DNA of 64,000 nucleotides from Jejuia sp049889775 (lineage in GTDB: Bacteria > Bacteroidota > Bacteroidia > Flavobacteriales > Flavobacteriaceae). The notes beneath the pieces are model-generated. The model made no database searches, was not told the origin of the DNA, and saw only the letters and a program-made list of their open reading frames with translations. The stretch is from contig JBMHCT010000011.1 in NCBI GenBank assembly GCA_049889775.1, positions 248,001 to 312,000 on the forward strand, written 5' to 3'. Every line of letters starts with the position of its first letter. Within the stretch, counting starts at the first letter, position 1. Of this stretch, positions 8,538-17,793 are shown one piece after another. The translations under genes were made by a program, and so were the position numbers.

Positions 8538-9149
8538 CTACTGATTAGCATCATACTTAAAATGCATCCATGTGCCGTAGATAATGTGCATAATGCCAAA
8601 TCCTATTACCCACAGCCAGAAACCGTAACCGGGTTTCCATGCACCAATTAAGCCCAATATAATTTCAACATATCCTAAATATTGAATATCACCAATACTA
8701 TATTTTGAAGCGTTTACCAGTGCTAATCCATAAAAAATCAACATCAAACCTCCAGATTGCCCATATTTCATTTGACTCAAGATGATTAAAATATATAAAC
8801 CTCCAACCAGCAATGGCACTAAAAAGTTAAACACTAAACGACGTGATGTACTATCCCAAATTTTAGCGCCATTTTTCTTTGCTTTTCTCGTTGTTAGAAA
8901 TATACCAGTTAAGGCACTTAAAAATGCTATCATAAAAAGTATAAAGAGGCAAGTTTCGAAAACCCAACCATCCAAAGTTAGTCTGCCATAGCTAAAATCA
9001 ATAACAAGCCAGTAGGCTACGGCGGCACCAATTAAAGCGTAAACCCCCGCCAAAATTCCAGATAGTCCACTCAGCGAAATAAAACGTGAGGATTTGTTCA
9101 TCATGTTTTTTATTTCACTAATGTCTTTGAGATAGTCTTTCGATTCCAT
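8538..9149 (-). CDS. Five- to six-helix membrane protein of the winged-helix operon
   Basis: 203 residues. The cytoplasmic N-terminus (MESKDYLKDISEIKNMMNKS, then SRFISLSGLSGILAGVYALIGA) is a form I recall in flavobacterial membrane proteins encoded beside small winged-helix regulators. Five to six membrane helices follow. Function unknown; possibly a sensor or stress transporter controlled by the regulator. The 19-bp palindrome at 9157-9175 ends seven bases before its ATG and would block transcription or define the leader. Confidence 0.7.
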   Translation of the reverse strand: MESKDYLKDISEIKNMMNKSSRFISLSGLSGILAGVYALIGAAVAYWLVIDFSYGRLTLDGWVFETCLFILFMIAFLSALTGIFLTTRKAKKNGAKIWDSTSRRLVFNFLVPLLVGGLYILIILSQMKYGQSGGLMLIFYGLALVNASKYSIGDIQYLGYVEIILGLIGAWKPGYGFWLWVIGFGIMHIIYGTWMHFKYDANQ

Positions 9150-9156
9150 TTTAAAG

Positions 9157-9175
9157 TACTTTGAAATACAAAGTA
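9157..9175. promoter_or_regulatory. Palindromic operator upstream of the winged-helix operon
   Basis: TACTTTGAAATACAAAGTA is a 19-bp inverted repeat with one mismatched pair. Like the copy at 7938-7956 it is embedded in the same flanks (TTTAAAG before, AA after). It lies directly before the ATG at 9149. Confidence 0.65.
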
Positions 9176-9213
9176 AAACTATTTTTATGAATAATACAAA
9201 CCTTTCGTCTCAA

Positions 9214-10896
9214 TTAATAGCCAACTGCTCCGCCGTCAGGACGAGAACTGTCAGAGGCACCTACAATTATCTTTTCGTCAGGTATTATGGTTATGCCCAT
9301 TAATGCCCCTAAGGCATATCTTTCTTGTAAACTATGCCCCATGGTTTGAAGCGCTTTTTTGGTATCAGGAGAAATTTTGTTTTTTTCGTAGTAAATTGTA
9401 TTTGGTAACCATTGGTGATGGATTTTTACAGCCTCTATTGCCTCCTTTATTGGCATTTTAAATTCAAGAACGTTTAAAATAGTTTGAAATACTGTGTTAA
9501 TTATGGTTCTCCCACCAGGGCTACCAATTATTAAGTAAGGCTTTCCATCTTTTGAAACTATAGTAGGTGTCATACTTGAAAGCATTCTTTTTTCAGGTTT
9601 TATAATATTTGGTTTTGTACCAATATAACCCTTAGAATTTGTTACACCTGGCATTGCATTAAAGTCGCCCATTTCATTATTAAAAATAAAACCTAGCTCA
9701 GGATCACCTATTTTAACACCGTAGTTATATTCTAACGTATAGGTTAGTGATACAGCGTTACCGTCTTTATCTACAACAGAAAAATGAGTAGTGCTTTTCC
9801 CATCATAGGGATGTCCAAAAGAAACAGAGTCGCTTATTGACGCTTTTTGCATATCAATAGTACTGAAACGTTTATGAGCGTGTTTTTTTGAGATAAGCCT
9901 CTCTAATGGCATGTCAATATTAAAATCAGGGTCGCCTAAATATTGAGCACGATCTGCGTAGGCTCTTCTCATGGCTTCGACTAAAACATGCACGTAAGCG
10001 GTTGAATTGAATTCAATTTTACTCCAGTCTACTAATTCCATGATATTCATCATTTGAATTAAACTCACACCGCCGGAGCTTGGTGGTGGCATGGAATAAA
10101 TATCAAAACCCTTGTAGTTTCCCTTTATTGGTTTACGCTCAATAGCTTCGTAGTATTCTAAATCTTTCATGGTAATTATTCCACCGTTTTTTTTCATGAA
10201 CCTCTCAATCTTTTCTGCAACTTCACCTTTGTAAAAACCATCTCTTCCATCATCCCGTATGGCTTTAAGTGTATTAGCCAAGGCTGGCTGCTTCCATAAA
10301 CTTCCGGGTTGCGTTATTTCACCAAATTGATCATCAAAATATGAAGCTATAAAAGGGTGTTTTGAACTGTGTTTTTTAAACGATTTAGCTTGAAAATATA
10401 AAGACCATATAAATTCAAAACCATTTTCAGCTTGATCGATAGCGGGTTGTATAATATCTTTCCAAGGTAGTTTGCCATATTTTTGATGCGCCATAAACAA
10501 ACCAGCAACTGTCCCAGGTACACCAACAGCAAGCAGACTATCATGATTACTGTTGTTAATAATCTTACCTTCATCATCTAAAAACATATCTATTTTAGCG
10601 GCAAAGGGAGCTTTTTCTCTAAAGTCTATGGTCGTGGCTTCTCCTTCAGAATTCATGTATACTAAGAATCCACCACCTCCAATATTTCCTGCACTTGGGT
10701 GGGTTACTGCTAGGGAAAATGCCGTAGCTACGGCAGCGTCAATGGCATTACCTCCCTTTTTTAGGATGGCAACGCCTGTTTGGGAGGAGAGCTTGTTTGC
10801 CGAAACTACCATGCCATTTCTAGCGTAAGTTTGTGAATTCCCTTTAGTAGAGTATAGACAAATTAAAAGAACTATAGTTAGAATGTTATTTTTCAA
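9214..10896 (-). CDS. ggt: Gamma-glutamyltransferase
   Basis: 560 residues, the family's usual length. A signal peptide spans residues 1-21. The large subunit has GGNAIDAAVATAFSLAVTHP (49-68) and GNIGGGGFLVY (70-80). The autoprocessing site is at K-S-T369-T-H-F-S-V, where Thr369 becomes the N-terminal nucleophile of the small subunit. LGFIFNNEMGDFN and the SSMTPTIV / GSPGGRTIINT segments follow. It cleaves glutathione and gamma-glutamyl peptides in the periplasm. It appears intact and lies alone between the winged-helix operon and a divergent DUF1801 gene. Confidence 0.95.
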   Translation of the reverse strand: MKNNILTIVLLICLYSTKGNSQTYARNGMVVSANKLSSQTGVAILKKGGNAIDAAVATAFSLAVTHPSAGNIGGGGFLVYMNSEGEATTIDFREKAPFAAKIDMFLDDEGKIINNSNHDSLLAVGVPGTVAGLFMAHQKYGKLPWKDIIQPAIDQAENGFEFIWSLYFQAKSFKKHSSKHPFIASYFDDQFGEITQPGSLWKQPALANTLKAIRDDGRDGFYKGEVAEKIERFMKKNGGIITMKDLEYYEAIERKPIKGNYKGFDIYSMPPPSSGGVSLIQMMNIMELVDWSKIEFNSTAYVHVLVEAMRRAYADRAQYLGDPDFNIDMPLERLISKKHAHKRFSTIDMQKASISDSVSFGHPYDGKSTTHFSVVDKDGNAVSLTYTLEYNYGVKIGDPELGFIFNNEMGDFNAMPGVTNSKGYIGTKPNIIKPEKRMLSSMTPTIVSKDGKPYLIIGSPGGRTIINTVFQTILNVLEFKMPIKEAIEAVKIHHQWLPNTIYYEKNKISPDTKKALQTMGHSLQERYALGALMGITIIPDEKIIVGASDSSRPDGGAVGY

Positions 10897-10962
10897 TTTT
10901 ATTGTATTTATTGTCAGCTGAAAATACTAACTATTTTTAATATATTTCACAAAACTATTTTT

Positions 10963-11343
10963 ATGAATCCTGCTGAAGCATACATATTAAAACAAGAGGA
11001 ACCCTATAAAACGATATTGCTCCAATTGCAATCTATTATAGAAGCTGTTGTGCCAAATTCTGAAATATTGTACAAATGGAAAATTCCTTTCTTTTATAAT
11101 GATGGTATCCCTATTTGTTTTTTGAATCATTCTAAGAATTATGTGGATTTAGCCTTTTGGCATTTTAATCAAATGGATAAATACACTGAATATTTTGTGG
11201 ATGCGGGAAGAAAGTCCTTAAGGTCTCTTCGATACAAATCTGTTGATGAAATTAATGATGAAATAATTGTTTATGTGCTTGAAAAACAACTGGAAATAAA
11301 CACAAATCCTTTCAAATTAATTTTAAAGCCTAAAATGAAGTAA
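10963..11343 (+). CDS. DUF1801 domain protein
   Basis: 126 residues matching DUF1801: VVPNSEILYKWKIPFFYNDGIPICFLN (around residues 30-56), FWHFNQMDK, and the late KSLRSLRYKSVDEI. Such small soluble proteins resemble a frataxin-type fold, but their function is not established. It is convergent with kdsA, and the two coding ends overlap by 14 bases. Confidence 0.8.
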   Translation: MNPAEAYILKQEEPYKTILLQLQSIIEAVVPNSEILYKWKIPFFYNDGIPICFLNHSKNYVDLAFWHFNQMDKYTEYFVDAGRKSLRSLRYKSVDEINDEIIVYVLEKQLEINTNPFKLILKPKMK

Positions 11344-12148
11344 CCAATTTTCTAATTTCTACTAATCGGGTTAATAAACCCTCTAGATTATCTAGGTGCA
11401 GCATATTGGCACCATCACTTTTGGCATTGGCAGGGTCAAAATGTGTTTCAATAAATAACCCATCCACATGGTTTACAACTCCAGCACGAGCAACGGTTTC
11501 GATCATATCTGGTCTTCCTCCAGTAACTCCCGCAGATTGATTAGGCTGCTGTAAAGAGTGTGTCACATCTAAAACCGTTGGTGCAAATTGGCGCATTGTG
11601 GGGATGCCTCGGAAATCCACAATCATATCCTGATATCCAAACATCGTACCTCTATCTGTTATCCACGCTTTATTGCTACCAGAATCTTTCACTTTTTGTA
11701 CGGCATGTTTCATAGCTTCAGGACTCATAAATTGTCCTTTTTTCAAGTTCACCACTTTGCCAGTTTTTGCCGCAGCTACAACCAAATCAGTTTGTCTTAC
11801 TAAAAATGCAGGAATTTGAAGTACATCAACATATTCCGCTGCTTTTTCAGCATCAGAAACTTCATGAATATCTGTTACTGTGGGAATATCAAAAGTATTA
11901 GATACTTTCTGAAGTATTTTCAAGGCTTTTTCATCACCAATTCCAGTAAAGCTATCAATTCTACTTCGGTTTGCTTTCTTAAAACTTCCTTTAAAAATAT
12001 AGGGTATTTCTAGTTTTTCAGTAATAGAAACTACCTTTTCGGCTATACGCAATGCCATATCTTCACCTTCGATAGCACAGGGGCCACACAACAAAAAAAA
12101 GTTATTAGAGGCTGTCTGCTTTAGCTTAGGAATTTCACTAAGAGTCAT
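11330..12148 (-). CDS. kdsA: 3-deoxy-8-phosphooctulonate synthase
   Basis: About 272 residues from the ATG at 12148. Motifs: LLCGPCAIEGEDMALRIAE, FKGSFKKANRSRIDSFTGIG, TDIHEVSDAEKAA, LQIPAFLVRQTDLV, VNLKKGQFMSPEAM, TDRGTMFGY, and FIETHFDPANAKSDGANML. It condenses phosphoenolpyruvate with arabinose 5-phosphate to make Kdo-8-phosphate for lipopolysaccharide. A longer frame up to 12268 exists, but its 40 extra residues would overlap the typA promoter, and the family starts near MTLSEIPKL. It is divergent from typA. Confidence 0.95.
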   Translation of the reverse strand: MTLSEIPKLKQTASNNFFLLCGPCAIEGEDMALRIAEKVVSITEKLEIPYIFKGSFKKANRSRIDSFTGIGDEKALKILQKVSNTFDIPTVTDIHEVSDAEKAAEYVDVLQIPAFLVRQTDLVVAAAKTGKVVNLKKGQFMSPEAMKHAVQKVKDSGSNKAWITDRGTMFGYQDMIVDFRGIPTMRQFAPTVLDVTHSLQQPNQSAGVTGGRPDMIETVARAGVVNHVDGLFIETHFDPANAKSDGANMLHLDNLEGLLTRLVEIRKLVTSF

Positions 12149-12208
12149 AAACGATTGTGTTTGTTGAATAAAGGCGTAAAGATAATGCTTTATGAACATA
12201 AATAAACG

Positions 12209-12216
12209 TAACTTTG
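12209..12216 (+). promoter_or_regulatory. Bacteroidota -7 box for typA
   Basis: TAACTTTG fits TAnnTTTG and lies 23 bases before the typA ATG, in the 91-base divergent region between kdsA and typA. No clear -33 TTG is seen. Confidence 0.5.
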
Positions 12217-12239
12217 CACGCTTAAAAATAGAGATAGGA

Positions 12240-14039
12240 ATGGATGCCATTAAAAACATAGCCATCATCGCACACGTAGATCATGGGAAAACTACCTTAG
12301 TAGATAAAATTATGTACCATTGCCAATTATTTCGCGAGAATGAAAATACAGGCGATTTGATTTTGGATAATAATGATTTGGAACGTGAACGTGGAATTAC
12401 CATAACATCAAAAAACGTATCGGTAACTTATAAAGGAACAAAAATTAATATTATTGATACCCCTGGTCATGCCGATTTTGGTGGAGAGGTAGAGCGTGTT
12501 TTAAATATGGCTGATGGTGTACTTTTATTGGTAGATGCTTTTGAAGGGCCAATGCCACAGACGCGTTTTGTATTACAAAAAGCAATTGATTTAGGGTTAA
12601 AACCATGCGTAGTTGTTAATAAGGTAGATAAAGAGAATTGTACACCTGACGAGGTACACGAAAAGGTGTTTGATTTAATGTTTGAATTGGGTGCAGAAGA
12701 ATGGCAATTAGATTTTCCTACGGTATACGGTTCTGCTAAAAACAATTGGATGAGTGAAGATTGGCAAAAACCTACTGAGAATATCGAACCACTTCTAAAT
12801 ATGGTTTTAGAGCACATTCCTTCTCCTAAAATAGATGAGGGTACAACACAAATGCTTATTACTTCTTTAGATTTTTCATCTTTTACAGGAAGAATTGCTA
12901 TTGGTCGTTTAACGCGAGGTGGATTGAAAGCTGGACAGAATATTTCTTTGGTAAAACGTGATGGAAGTATTGTAAAGTCTAGAATTAAAGAGTTACACAT
13001 ATTTGATGGTTTAGGGCGCAAAAAAGTTGATGAGGTAAAAGCTGGAGATATTTGTGCAATTGTTGGCCTAGAAGGATTTGAAATAGGGGATACAGTAGCC
13101 GATTTTGAAAACCCTGAAGGACTTAAAACCATTGCGATTGATGAGCCAACTATGAGTATGCTCTTCACCATTAACGATTCTCCTTTCTTCGGAAAAGATG
13201 GCAAATATGTAACTTCAAGACATATTAAGGAACGTTTAACCAAAGAATTAGAGAAAAATTTAGCTTTAAGAGTTGAAGATACTGATAGTGCAGATAAGTT
13301 TATGGTATTTGGTAGAGGCGTATTGCATTTATCAGTTTTAATTGAAACAATGCGTCGTGAAGGATACGAGTTGCAAATTGGTCAACCGCAAGTAATTATA
13401 AAGGAAATTGATGGTGTAAAATGTGAACCGTTTGAAGAAATGACTATCGATTTGCCTGAGCATGTTTCTGGTAAGGCCATTGAAATGGTAACCATGAGAA
13501 AAGGAGAAATGCTAAGTATGGAAGCTAAAGGAGACAGGATGGTTTGCGAATTTATGATTCCATCAAGAGGCATTATTGGTTTAAGAAATCAGTTGTTAAC
13601 GGCTACAGCAGGAGAAGCCATTATGGCTCATAGATTCAAGGAATACCAACCCATTAAAGGAGGAATTCCAGAGCGTTTAAATGGATCTTTAGTTTCTATG
13701 GAAAATGGTACTGCAATTCCATATTCAATAGATAAATTGCAAGAAAGAGGGAAGTTTTTTATTGACCCTGGAGAAGATATTTACGAGGGGCAGGTTATTG
13801 GTGAAAATTCCCGTGGAGACGATATGACGGTTAATGTTACCAAAACTAAAAAATTAAGCAACGTACGTTCTGCCGGGGCAGATGATAAAGCTAAAATTGT
13901 GCCTGCTATTAAGTTTTCTTTGGAAGAAGCTTTGGAGTATATTCAAAAAGATGAATATGTTGAGGTAACTCCAAATCATTTAAGATTAAGAAAGATTTTG
14001 TTAACTGAAGTAGAGCGTAAACGGAACAAAAGTATTTAA
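12240..14039 (+). CDS. typA: Ribosome-associated GTPase TypA/BipA
   Basis: 599 residues, full length. G-domain motifs: AHVDHGKTTL (G1), RERGITITSKN (G2), IIDTPGHADFGGEVERVL (G3) and VVNKVDKENC (G4). EF-G-like domains II, III and V follow, with the TypA-specific C-terminal domain (FMIPSRGIIGLRNQLLTATAGEA and the final NHLRLRKILL). It is a translational GTPase involved in ribosome assembly and stress growth. The start at ATG 12240 is chosen over an upstream ATG at 12192, because the -7 box lies between them. It overlaps the next gene by one base (TAATG). Confidence 0.95.
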   Translation: MDAIKNIAIIAHVDHGKTTLVDKIMYHCQLFRENENTGDLILDNNDLERERGITITSKNVSVTYKGTKINIIDTPGHADFGGEVERVLNMADGVLLLVDAFEGPMPQTRFVLQKAIDLGLKPCVVVNKVDKENCTPDEVHEKVFDLMFELGAEEWQLDFPTVYGSAKNNWMSEDWQKPTENIEPLLNMVLEHIPSPKIDEGTTQMLITSLDFSSFTGRIAIGRLTRGGLKAGQNISLVKRDGSIVKSRIKELHIFDGLGRKKVDEVKAGDICAIVGLEGFEIGDTVADFENPEGLKTIAIDEPTMSMLFTINDSPFFGKDGKYVTSRHIKERLTKELEKNLALRVEDTDSADKFMVFGRGVLHLSVLIETMRREGYELQIGQPQVIIKEIDGVKCEPFEEMTIDLPEHVSGKAIEMVTMRKGEMLSMEAKGDRMVCEFMIPSRGIIGLRNQLLTATAGEAIMAHRFKEYQPIKGGIPERLNGSLVSMENGTAIPYSIDKLQERGKFFIDPGEDIYEGQVIGENSRGDDMTVNVTKTKKLSNVRSAGADDKAKIVPAIKFSLEEALEYIQKDEYVEVTPNHLRLRKILLTEVERKRNKSI

Positions 14040-14266
14040 TGCTTTTTGGAGAAACATATGTGGAGTGGCTCGGTTATATGGCTATGGCTACTGTATTGGT
14101 TTCTTTTTTAATGAAATCCATTATTAAATTAAGAATAGTAAACGGAATAGGGGCATTGTTATTTATAGCTTATGGGTTTTTATTGCAACCAGTTTCCAAA
14201 CCCATTATCATCACCAATGTTGCTATTCTAGTTATAAATATTCTTCATGTTTTAAAAAAATCGTGA
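14039..14266 (+). CDS. Small YgjV-like membrane protein
   Basis: 75 residues with three hydrophobic helices: YMAMATVLVSFLMKSIIKLRIVNGIGALLFIAYGFLL and then ITNVAILVINILHVLKKS. The pattern of short helices with a RIVNGIGALLFIAYG turn is like the YgjV / PQ-loop-like family. The exact function is unknown. The ATG overlaps the typA stop (TAATG), so it should be translated by coupling. Confidence 0.65.
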   Translation: MLFGETYVEWLGYMAMATVLVSFLMKSIIKLRIVNGIGALLFIAYGFLLQPVSKPIIITNVAILVINILHVLKKS

Positions 14267-14310
14267 TTTTATTAATTCCGTTAACAATAATTAACGTTTG
14301 ATTCGTTTTG

Positions 14311-14318
14311 TATATTTG
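14311..14318 (+). promoter_or_regulatory. Candidate -7 box for the polysaccharide operon
   Basis: TATATTTG matches TAnnTTTG and lies 45 bases before the TTG start of the first flippase, in the 97-base gap after the YgjV-like gene. Confidence 0.4.
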
Positions 14319-14363
14319 AAAGGTGAATTACCAAACCAAAGTATAGTTTAAATTCTTGCTCTT

Positions 14364-15671
14364 TTGATAAGCCTCATTAAATATATAAATAACAAAGTTT
14401 TAATTAAGATTGCATCTTTAAAATCTGCCGCTGTTTTTACTAGGATTATCGCAGGTTTATTAACTTCAAAAGCAATCGCTGTTATTATCGGGGCGGAAGG
14501 ACTAGCTTTAATAGGAAACCTCAGAAGTTTTGTTGCATCTGCACAAACCTTTGCGACAATAGGGTTTTATAAAGGTGTAGTTAAATATGTAAATGATTTT
14601 AAAGACGATCTTGAGAAATTAAGTAAAACACTTTCCACAGTGTATTACGTCGGGTTTTTTACAACCATAATTGTTGCGCTTTTCTGCTATTTTCAAGCGG
14701 AGTACATCAATAGTCTTATTTTTCCAACGTACAACAACTACGTTTATGTTATAAAGATATTCGCTATAGTGCTACCCTTTTATGCACTTAATATGTTTAC
14801 CTTTTCCATAATGAATGGGTTTTCTAAGTACAAAATCCTAATTATCATTAATATTATTGGTCAAATACTAAGTTTATGTGTTGCGCTTTTATTGATTTAT
14901 CTAAAGAAGTTGGACGGTGCTCTAATATCGGTGGCAATATCAGAATCGCTTATATTTTTAATCACATTAGTAGGTATTATAAATAGGAAAAGTTTAATTC
15001 CTCTTTTAAACGTAGAGCATGTTAGTTTTTCATATTTTAAAAAGTTAAGCAGCTATTCTGGAATGGCATTATTTTCGGCTGTTGTTTTACCGTTGGTTAT
15101 CCTATCAATTCGATCTTACATTATTGATACAATTGGGTATAAGGATGCAGGATTTTGGGAGGCGATGTTGCGGATATCTAAATATTATTTAATGATGGTA
15201 AGCTCTCTTTTAGGGCTTTATATTATACCTCGTTTCTCAGAAATAAATGATATAAAGGAGTTTAAGAAAGAAGTTTTTTCACTTTATAAAAAAATAGTAC
15301 CGTATTTCGCTATTGGGCTGATAACGATTTATCTATTAAGATCATTTGTAGTTTGGGTTATTTTTTCAGAGGAGTTCCAACCTGTTGAAGATTTATTTAT
15401 GTGGCAATTATTAGGTGATTTTGTAAAGATGCTTTCTATGATTATTTCATATCAATTTTTAGCTAAAAAAATGTTTTGGCATTATATAATTACTGAGGCC
15501 TTTTTGGTAGTTATGCTGTATATTACAAGCATCTATTTTATCAAGTTATATGGGGTTGAAGGCGCTGTAATGGGTCACTTTGTAAGCCATTTAATGTACT
15601 ATGGTGTTATTTTATTAATTTTTGGAAGCTCACTATTTGGAGTGGATAGTGGAGATATAAAAGATTCTTAA
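14364..15671 (+). CDS. O-antigen translocase (flippase), Wzx-like, copy 1
   Basis: 435 residues with about 12 membrane helices, of the MOP/polysaccharide-flippase superfamily. SKAIAVIIGAEGLALIGNLRSFVA and FYKGVVKYVNDF near the N-terminus match WzxE-type O-antigen translocases. The start is TTG at 14364; an in-frame stop (14349) lies upstream and no ATG follows soon enough. It resembles the gene at 17794 along its whole length, for instance MWQLLGDFVKMLSMIISYQFLAKKMFW. It probably flips a lipid-linked sugar unit across the inner membrane. Confidence 0.85.
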   Translation: MISLIKYINNKVLIKIASLKSAAVFTRIIAGLLTSKAIAVIIGAEGLALIGNLRSFVASAQTFATIGFYKGVVKYVNDFKDDLEKLSKTLSTVYYVGFFTTIIVALFCYFQAEYINSLIFPTYNNYVYVIKIFAIVLPFYALNMFTFSIMNGFSKYKILIIINIIGQILSLCVALLLIYLKKLDGALISVAISESLIFLITLVGIINRKSLIPLLNVEHVSFSYFKKLSSYSGMALFSAVVLPLVILSIRSYIIDTIGYKDAGFWEAMLRISKYYLMMVSSLLGLYIIPRFSEINDIKEFKKEVFSLYKKIVPYFAIGLITIYLLRSFVVWVIFSEEFQPVEDLFMWQLLGDFVKMLSMIISYQFLAKKMFWHYIITEAFLVVMLYITSIYFIKLYGVEGAVMGHFVSHLMYYGVILLIFGSSLFGVDSGDIKDS

Positions 15672-15711
15672 TTAACAGTATTTAGACGATGTAATAATGA
15701 ATTATTAAGGT

Positions 15712-16656
15712 GTGTATAAAGTTGAAAAATACAGTTACAAATATTATGATTTATGGAACGGTTTCGTAAAACAATCTAAAAACGCCACCTTCTTATTCCA
15801 TAGAGATTTTATGGAATATCATTCTGATAGGTTTGAAGATTTTTCGGTGCTTATTTTTGAGGACGATGCATTGAAAGCTATTCTTCCAGCTAATAGGGTT
15901 GAAGATACTTTGTATTCTCATCAAGGGTTGACTTATGGAGGAATATATACCCGTTTAGGGATATCAAAAGAAGAAGTAAAACTTATATTAGAAAGGCTTG
16001 TTTGCTATTTAAAATTAAAAGGTTTAAAACAATTAATTTTTAAGAAATTACCAGCTTTTTATGTAAATGAAAAAGAATTCTCATGGCGATTACTTGAAGA
16101 GGATTTTGGTTTGAAGCAGATAAATCAACAAAAGTGTTTAGCCATTGATTATGCTGATAACAAAATACATAAAACCAAGTTAAAGCATTATAGAAAAGCG
16201 GTAAAATTAGGATTGAGAATTGAAAAAACGTACGATTTTAGTGTGTTTTGGAAGGAGGTTTTAACCCCAAGATTGGAAACGAAGCATAAGGTGAAACCAG
16301 TGCACAATTTACATGAAATTAGTTATTTAAGTGAAAAATTTCCAGAAAATATAATTCAGTTTAACGCTTATTTCAATGAAAAGCTACTTGCGGGCATCAC
16401 AATTTTTGACAAAGGAAAAGTTGTGAAATCGCAATATGGTGCTACTACAGATTTAGGCGAAAAGTATTATGCTATGGATTTTTTGTTTGTTCATTTGATT
16501 GAGTATTACCAGAAGATCGGAAAGAAATATTTTTCAATGGGTACAGTTACAGAGAATAATGAGCTAGGTTATAATAAAGGCTTGCTAAGACAAAAAATAG
16601 AATTAGGTTGTAAGGAATTTCCATTCACCTACTTTCAAATTGATATAAATGATTAA
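15712..16656 (+). CDS. FemAB/GNAT-like acyltransferase
   Basis: 314 residues starting at GTG 15712. The N-terminus (YDLWNGFVKQSKNATFLFHRDFMEYH) and the centre (TKLKHYRKAVKLGLRIEKTY, ETKHKVKPVHNL, then KYFSMGTVTENNELGYNKGLLRQKIELG) match FemAB-like GNAT proteins found in polysaccharide loci. It likely adds an acyl or aminoacyl group to an amino sugar. It overlaps the aminotransferase gene by 8 bases, so the two are probably coupled in making one N-acylated sugar (inference). Confidence 0.75.
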   Translation: MYKVEKYSYKYYDLWNGFVKQSKNATFLFHRDFMEYHSDRFEDFSVLIFEDDALKAILPANRVEDTLYSHQGLTYGGIYTRLGISKEEVKLILERLVCYLKLKGLKQLIFKKLPAFYVNEKEFSWRLLEEDFGLKQINQQKCLAIDYADNKIHKTKLKHYRKAVKLGLRIEKTYDFSVFWKEVLTPRLETKHKVKPVHNLHEISYLSEKFPENIIQFNAYFNEKLLAGITIFDKGKVVKSQYGATTDLGEKYYAMDFLFVHLIEYYQKIGKKYFSMGTVTENNELGYNKGLLRQKIELGCKEFPFTYFQIDIND

Positions 16657-17749
16657 ATTTTTAGATTTAAAGGCTGTAAACCAAAAATATAAAACTGAGT
16701 TCCAAGAGGCTTTTGACGCTTTTTTAGATAGTGGAAATTACATTTTAGGTGATCAGGTAGAGCGGTTTCAAAATAATTTTTCTAGGTATTGTGGGACAAA
16801 GTATTGTGTGGGTGTCGGGAATGGCTTGGATGCTTTAACAATAATTTTTAAAGCTTTAATTGGCTTGAAAAAATTAAAGGCGGGAGATGAAGTAATGGTT
16901 CCGGCAAATACATTTATAGCAAGTATTCTAGCAGTAATTAATTCAAACCTAAAACCAGTTTTTGTAGAGCCAAATGAAGAGACGTTTAATATGTGCCCTA
17001 TTGAGTTAGAAAAAAAAATTACTAATAACACTAAAGCAATATTAGTTGTGCATCTTTATGGGCAATTAGCAGATATTGTACAAATTAATACTATTGCCAA
17101 AAAGTATAATTTATTTGTAGTTGAGGATGCAGCTCAAGCCCATGGTGCTGTCTCTAAAACTGGAAAAAAAGCTGGATCTATGTCGGATGCTGCTGCATTT
17201 AGTTTTTATCCTACAAAAAACTTAGGGGCTATGGGAGATGCGGGAGCAATAGTAACAAATAATACTCAATTGGCTACCTATATAAAATCATTTCATAACT
17301 ATGGGGTTTCAAATAAGTATATTAATAAATTGATAGGTGTAAATAGTCGTATGGACGAATTACAGGCAAGTTTTTTAAATATTAAATTAAAAGATCTTGA
17401 TGCTGATAATGATAAAAGGCGCGTTATAGCTAAACAATATTTAAAAGAGATCAAGAACCCCAAAATAAAGTTGCCTTATTATGATTTAACCGAAAATCAT
17501 GTGTTTTATATTTTTCCAATAAGGGTCGATGATAGGACTGATTTTATAAATTATCTTGTTCGTAACATGATAGGATATTTAATTCATTACCCCATACCTC
17601 CTCATCAACAAGAATCACTAAAAAATTATAATACACTAAAACTTCCAATTACAGAATCTATTCATAAAACTATTATAAGTATTCCAATAAGTCCAACAAT
17701 GACAGAAGATGAGGTTAAGACTGTTATCAATGTTCTCAATATTTATTAG
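16649..17749 (+). CDS. DegT/DnrJ/EryC1 sugar aminotransferase (FdtB-like)
   Basis: 366 residues of the PLP-dependent DegT/EryC1/StrS family. The PLP lysine is K190 in SFYPTKNLGAMGDAG. Also seen are GVGNGLDALTIIFKAL, MVPANTFIASILAV, and VVEDAAQAHGA. Together with the ketoisomerase gene at 19223 it fits the dTDP-3-amino-3,6-dideoxyhexose route (FdtA then FdtB). It would transfer an amino group to the 3-keto sugar. Confidence 0.85.
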   Translation: MIKFLDLKAVNQKYKTEFQEAFDAFLDSGNYILGDQVERFQNNFSRYCGTKYCVGVGNGLDALTIIFKALIGLKKLKAGDEVMVPANTFIASILAVINSNLKPVFVEPNEETFNMCPIELEKKITNNTKAILVVHLYGQLADIVQINTIAKKYNLFVVEDAAQAHGAVSKTGKKAGSMSDAAAFSFYPTKNLGAMGDAGAIVTNNTQLATYIKSFHNYGVSNKYINKLIGVNSRMDELQASFLNIKLKDLDADNDKRRVIAKQYLKEIKNPKIKLPYYDLTENHVFYIFPIRVDDRTDFINYLVRNMIGYLIHYPIPPHQQESLKNYNTLKLPITESIHKTIISIPISPTMTEDEVKTVINVLNIY

Positions 17750-17793
17750 AATAGCATATTGATTAAGGTCTTACAATAAATATATTAGGCAAG

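Noticed and set aside
12149..12268. N-terminal extension of kdsA to 12268
   Set aside because: It would cover the typA promoter and adds a hydrophobic lead absent from this cytoplasmic enzyme.
12467..13243. A 258-residue open frame on the minus strand inside typA
   Set aside because: It is antisense to a strongly conserved gene and its sequence (Ser/Pro/Lys rich, no motif) is typical of the reverse complement of a coding frame.
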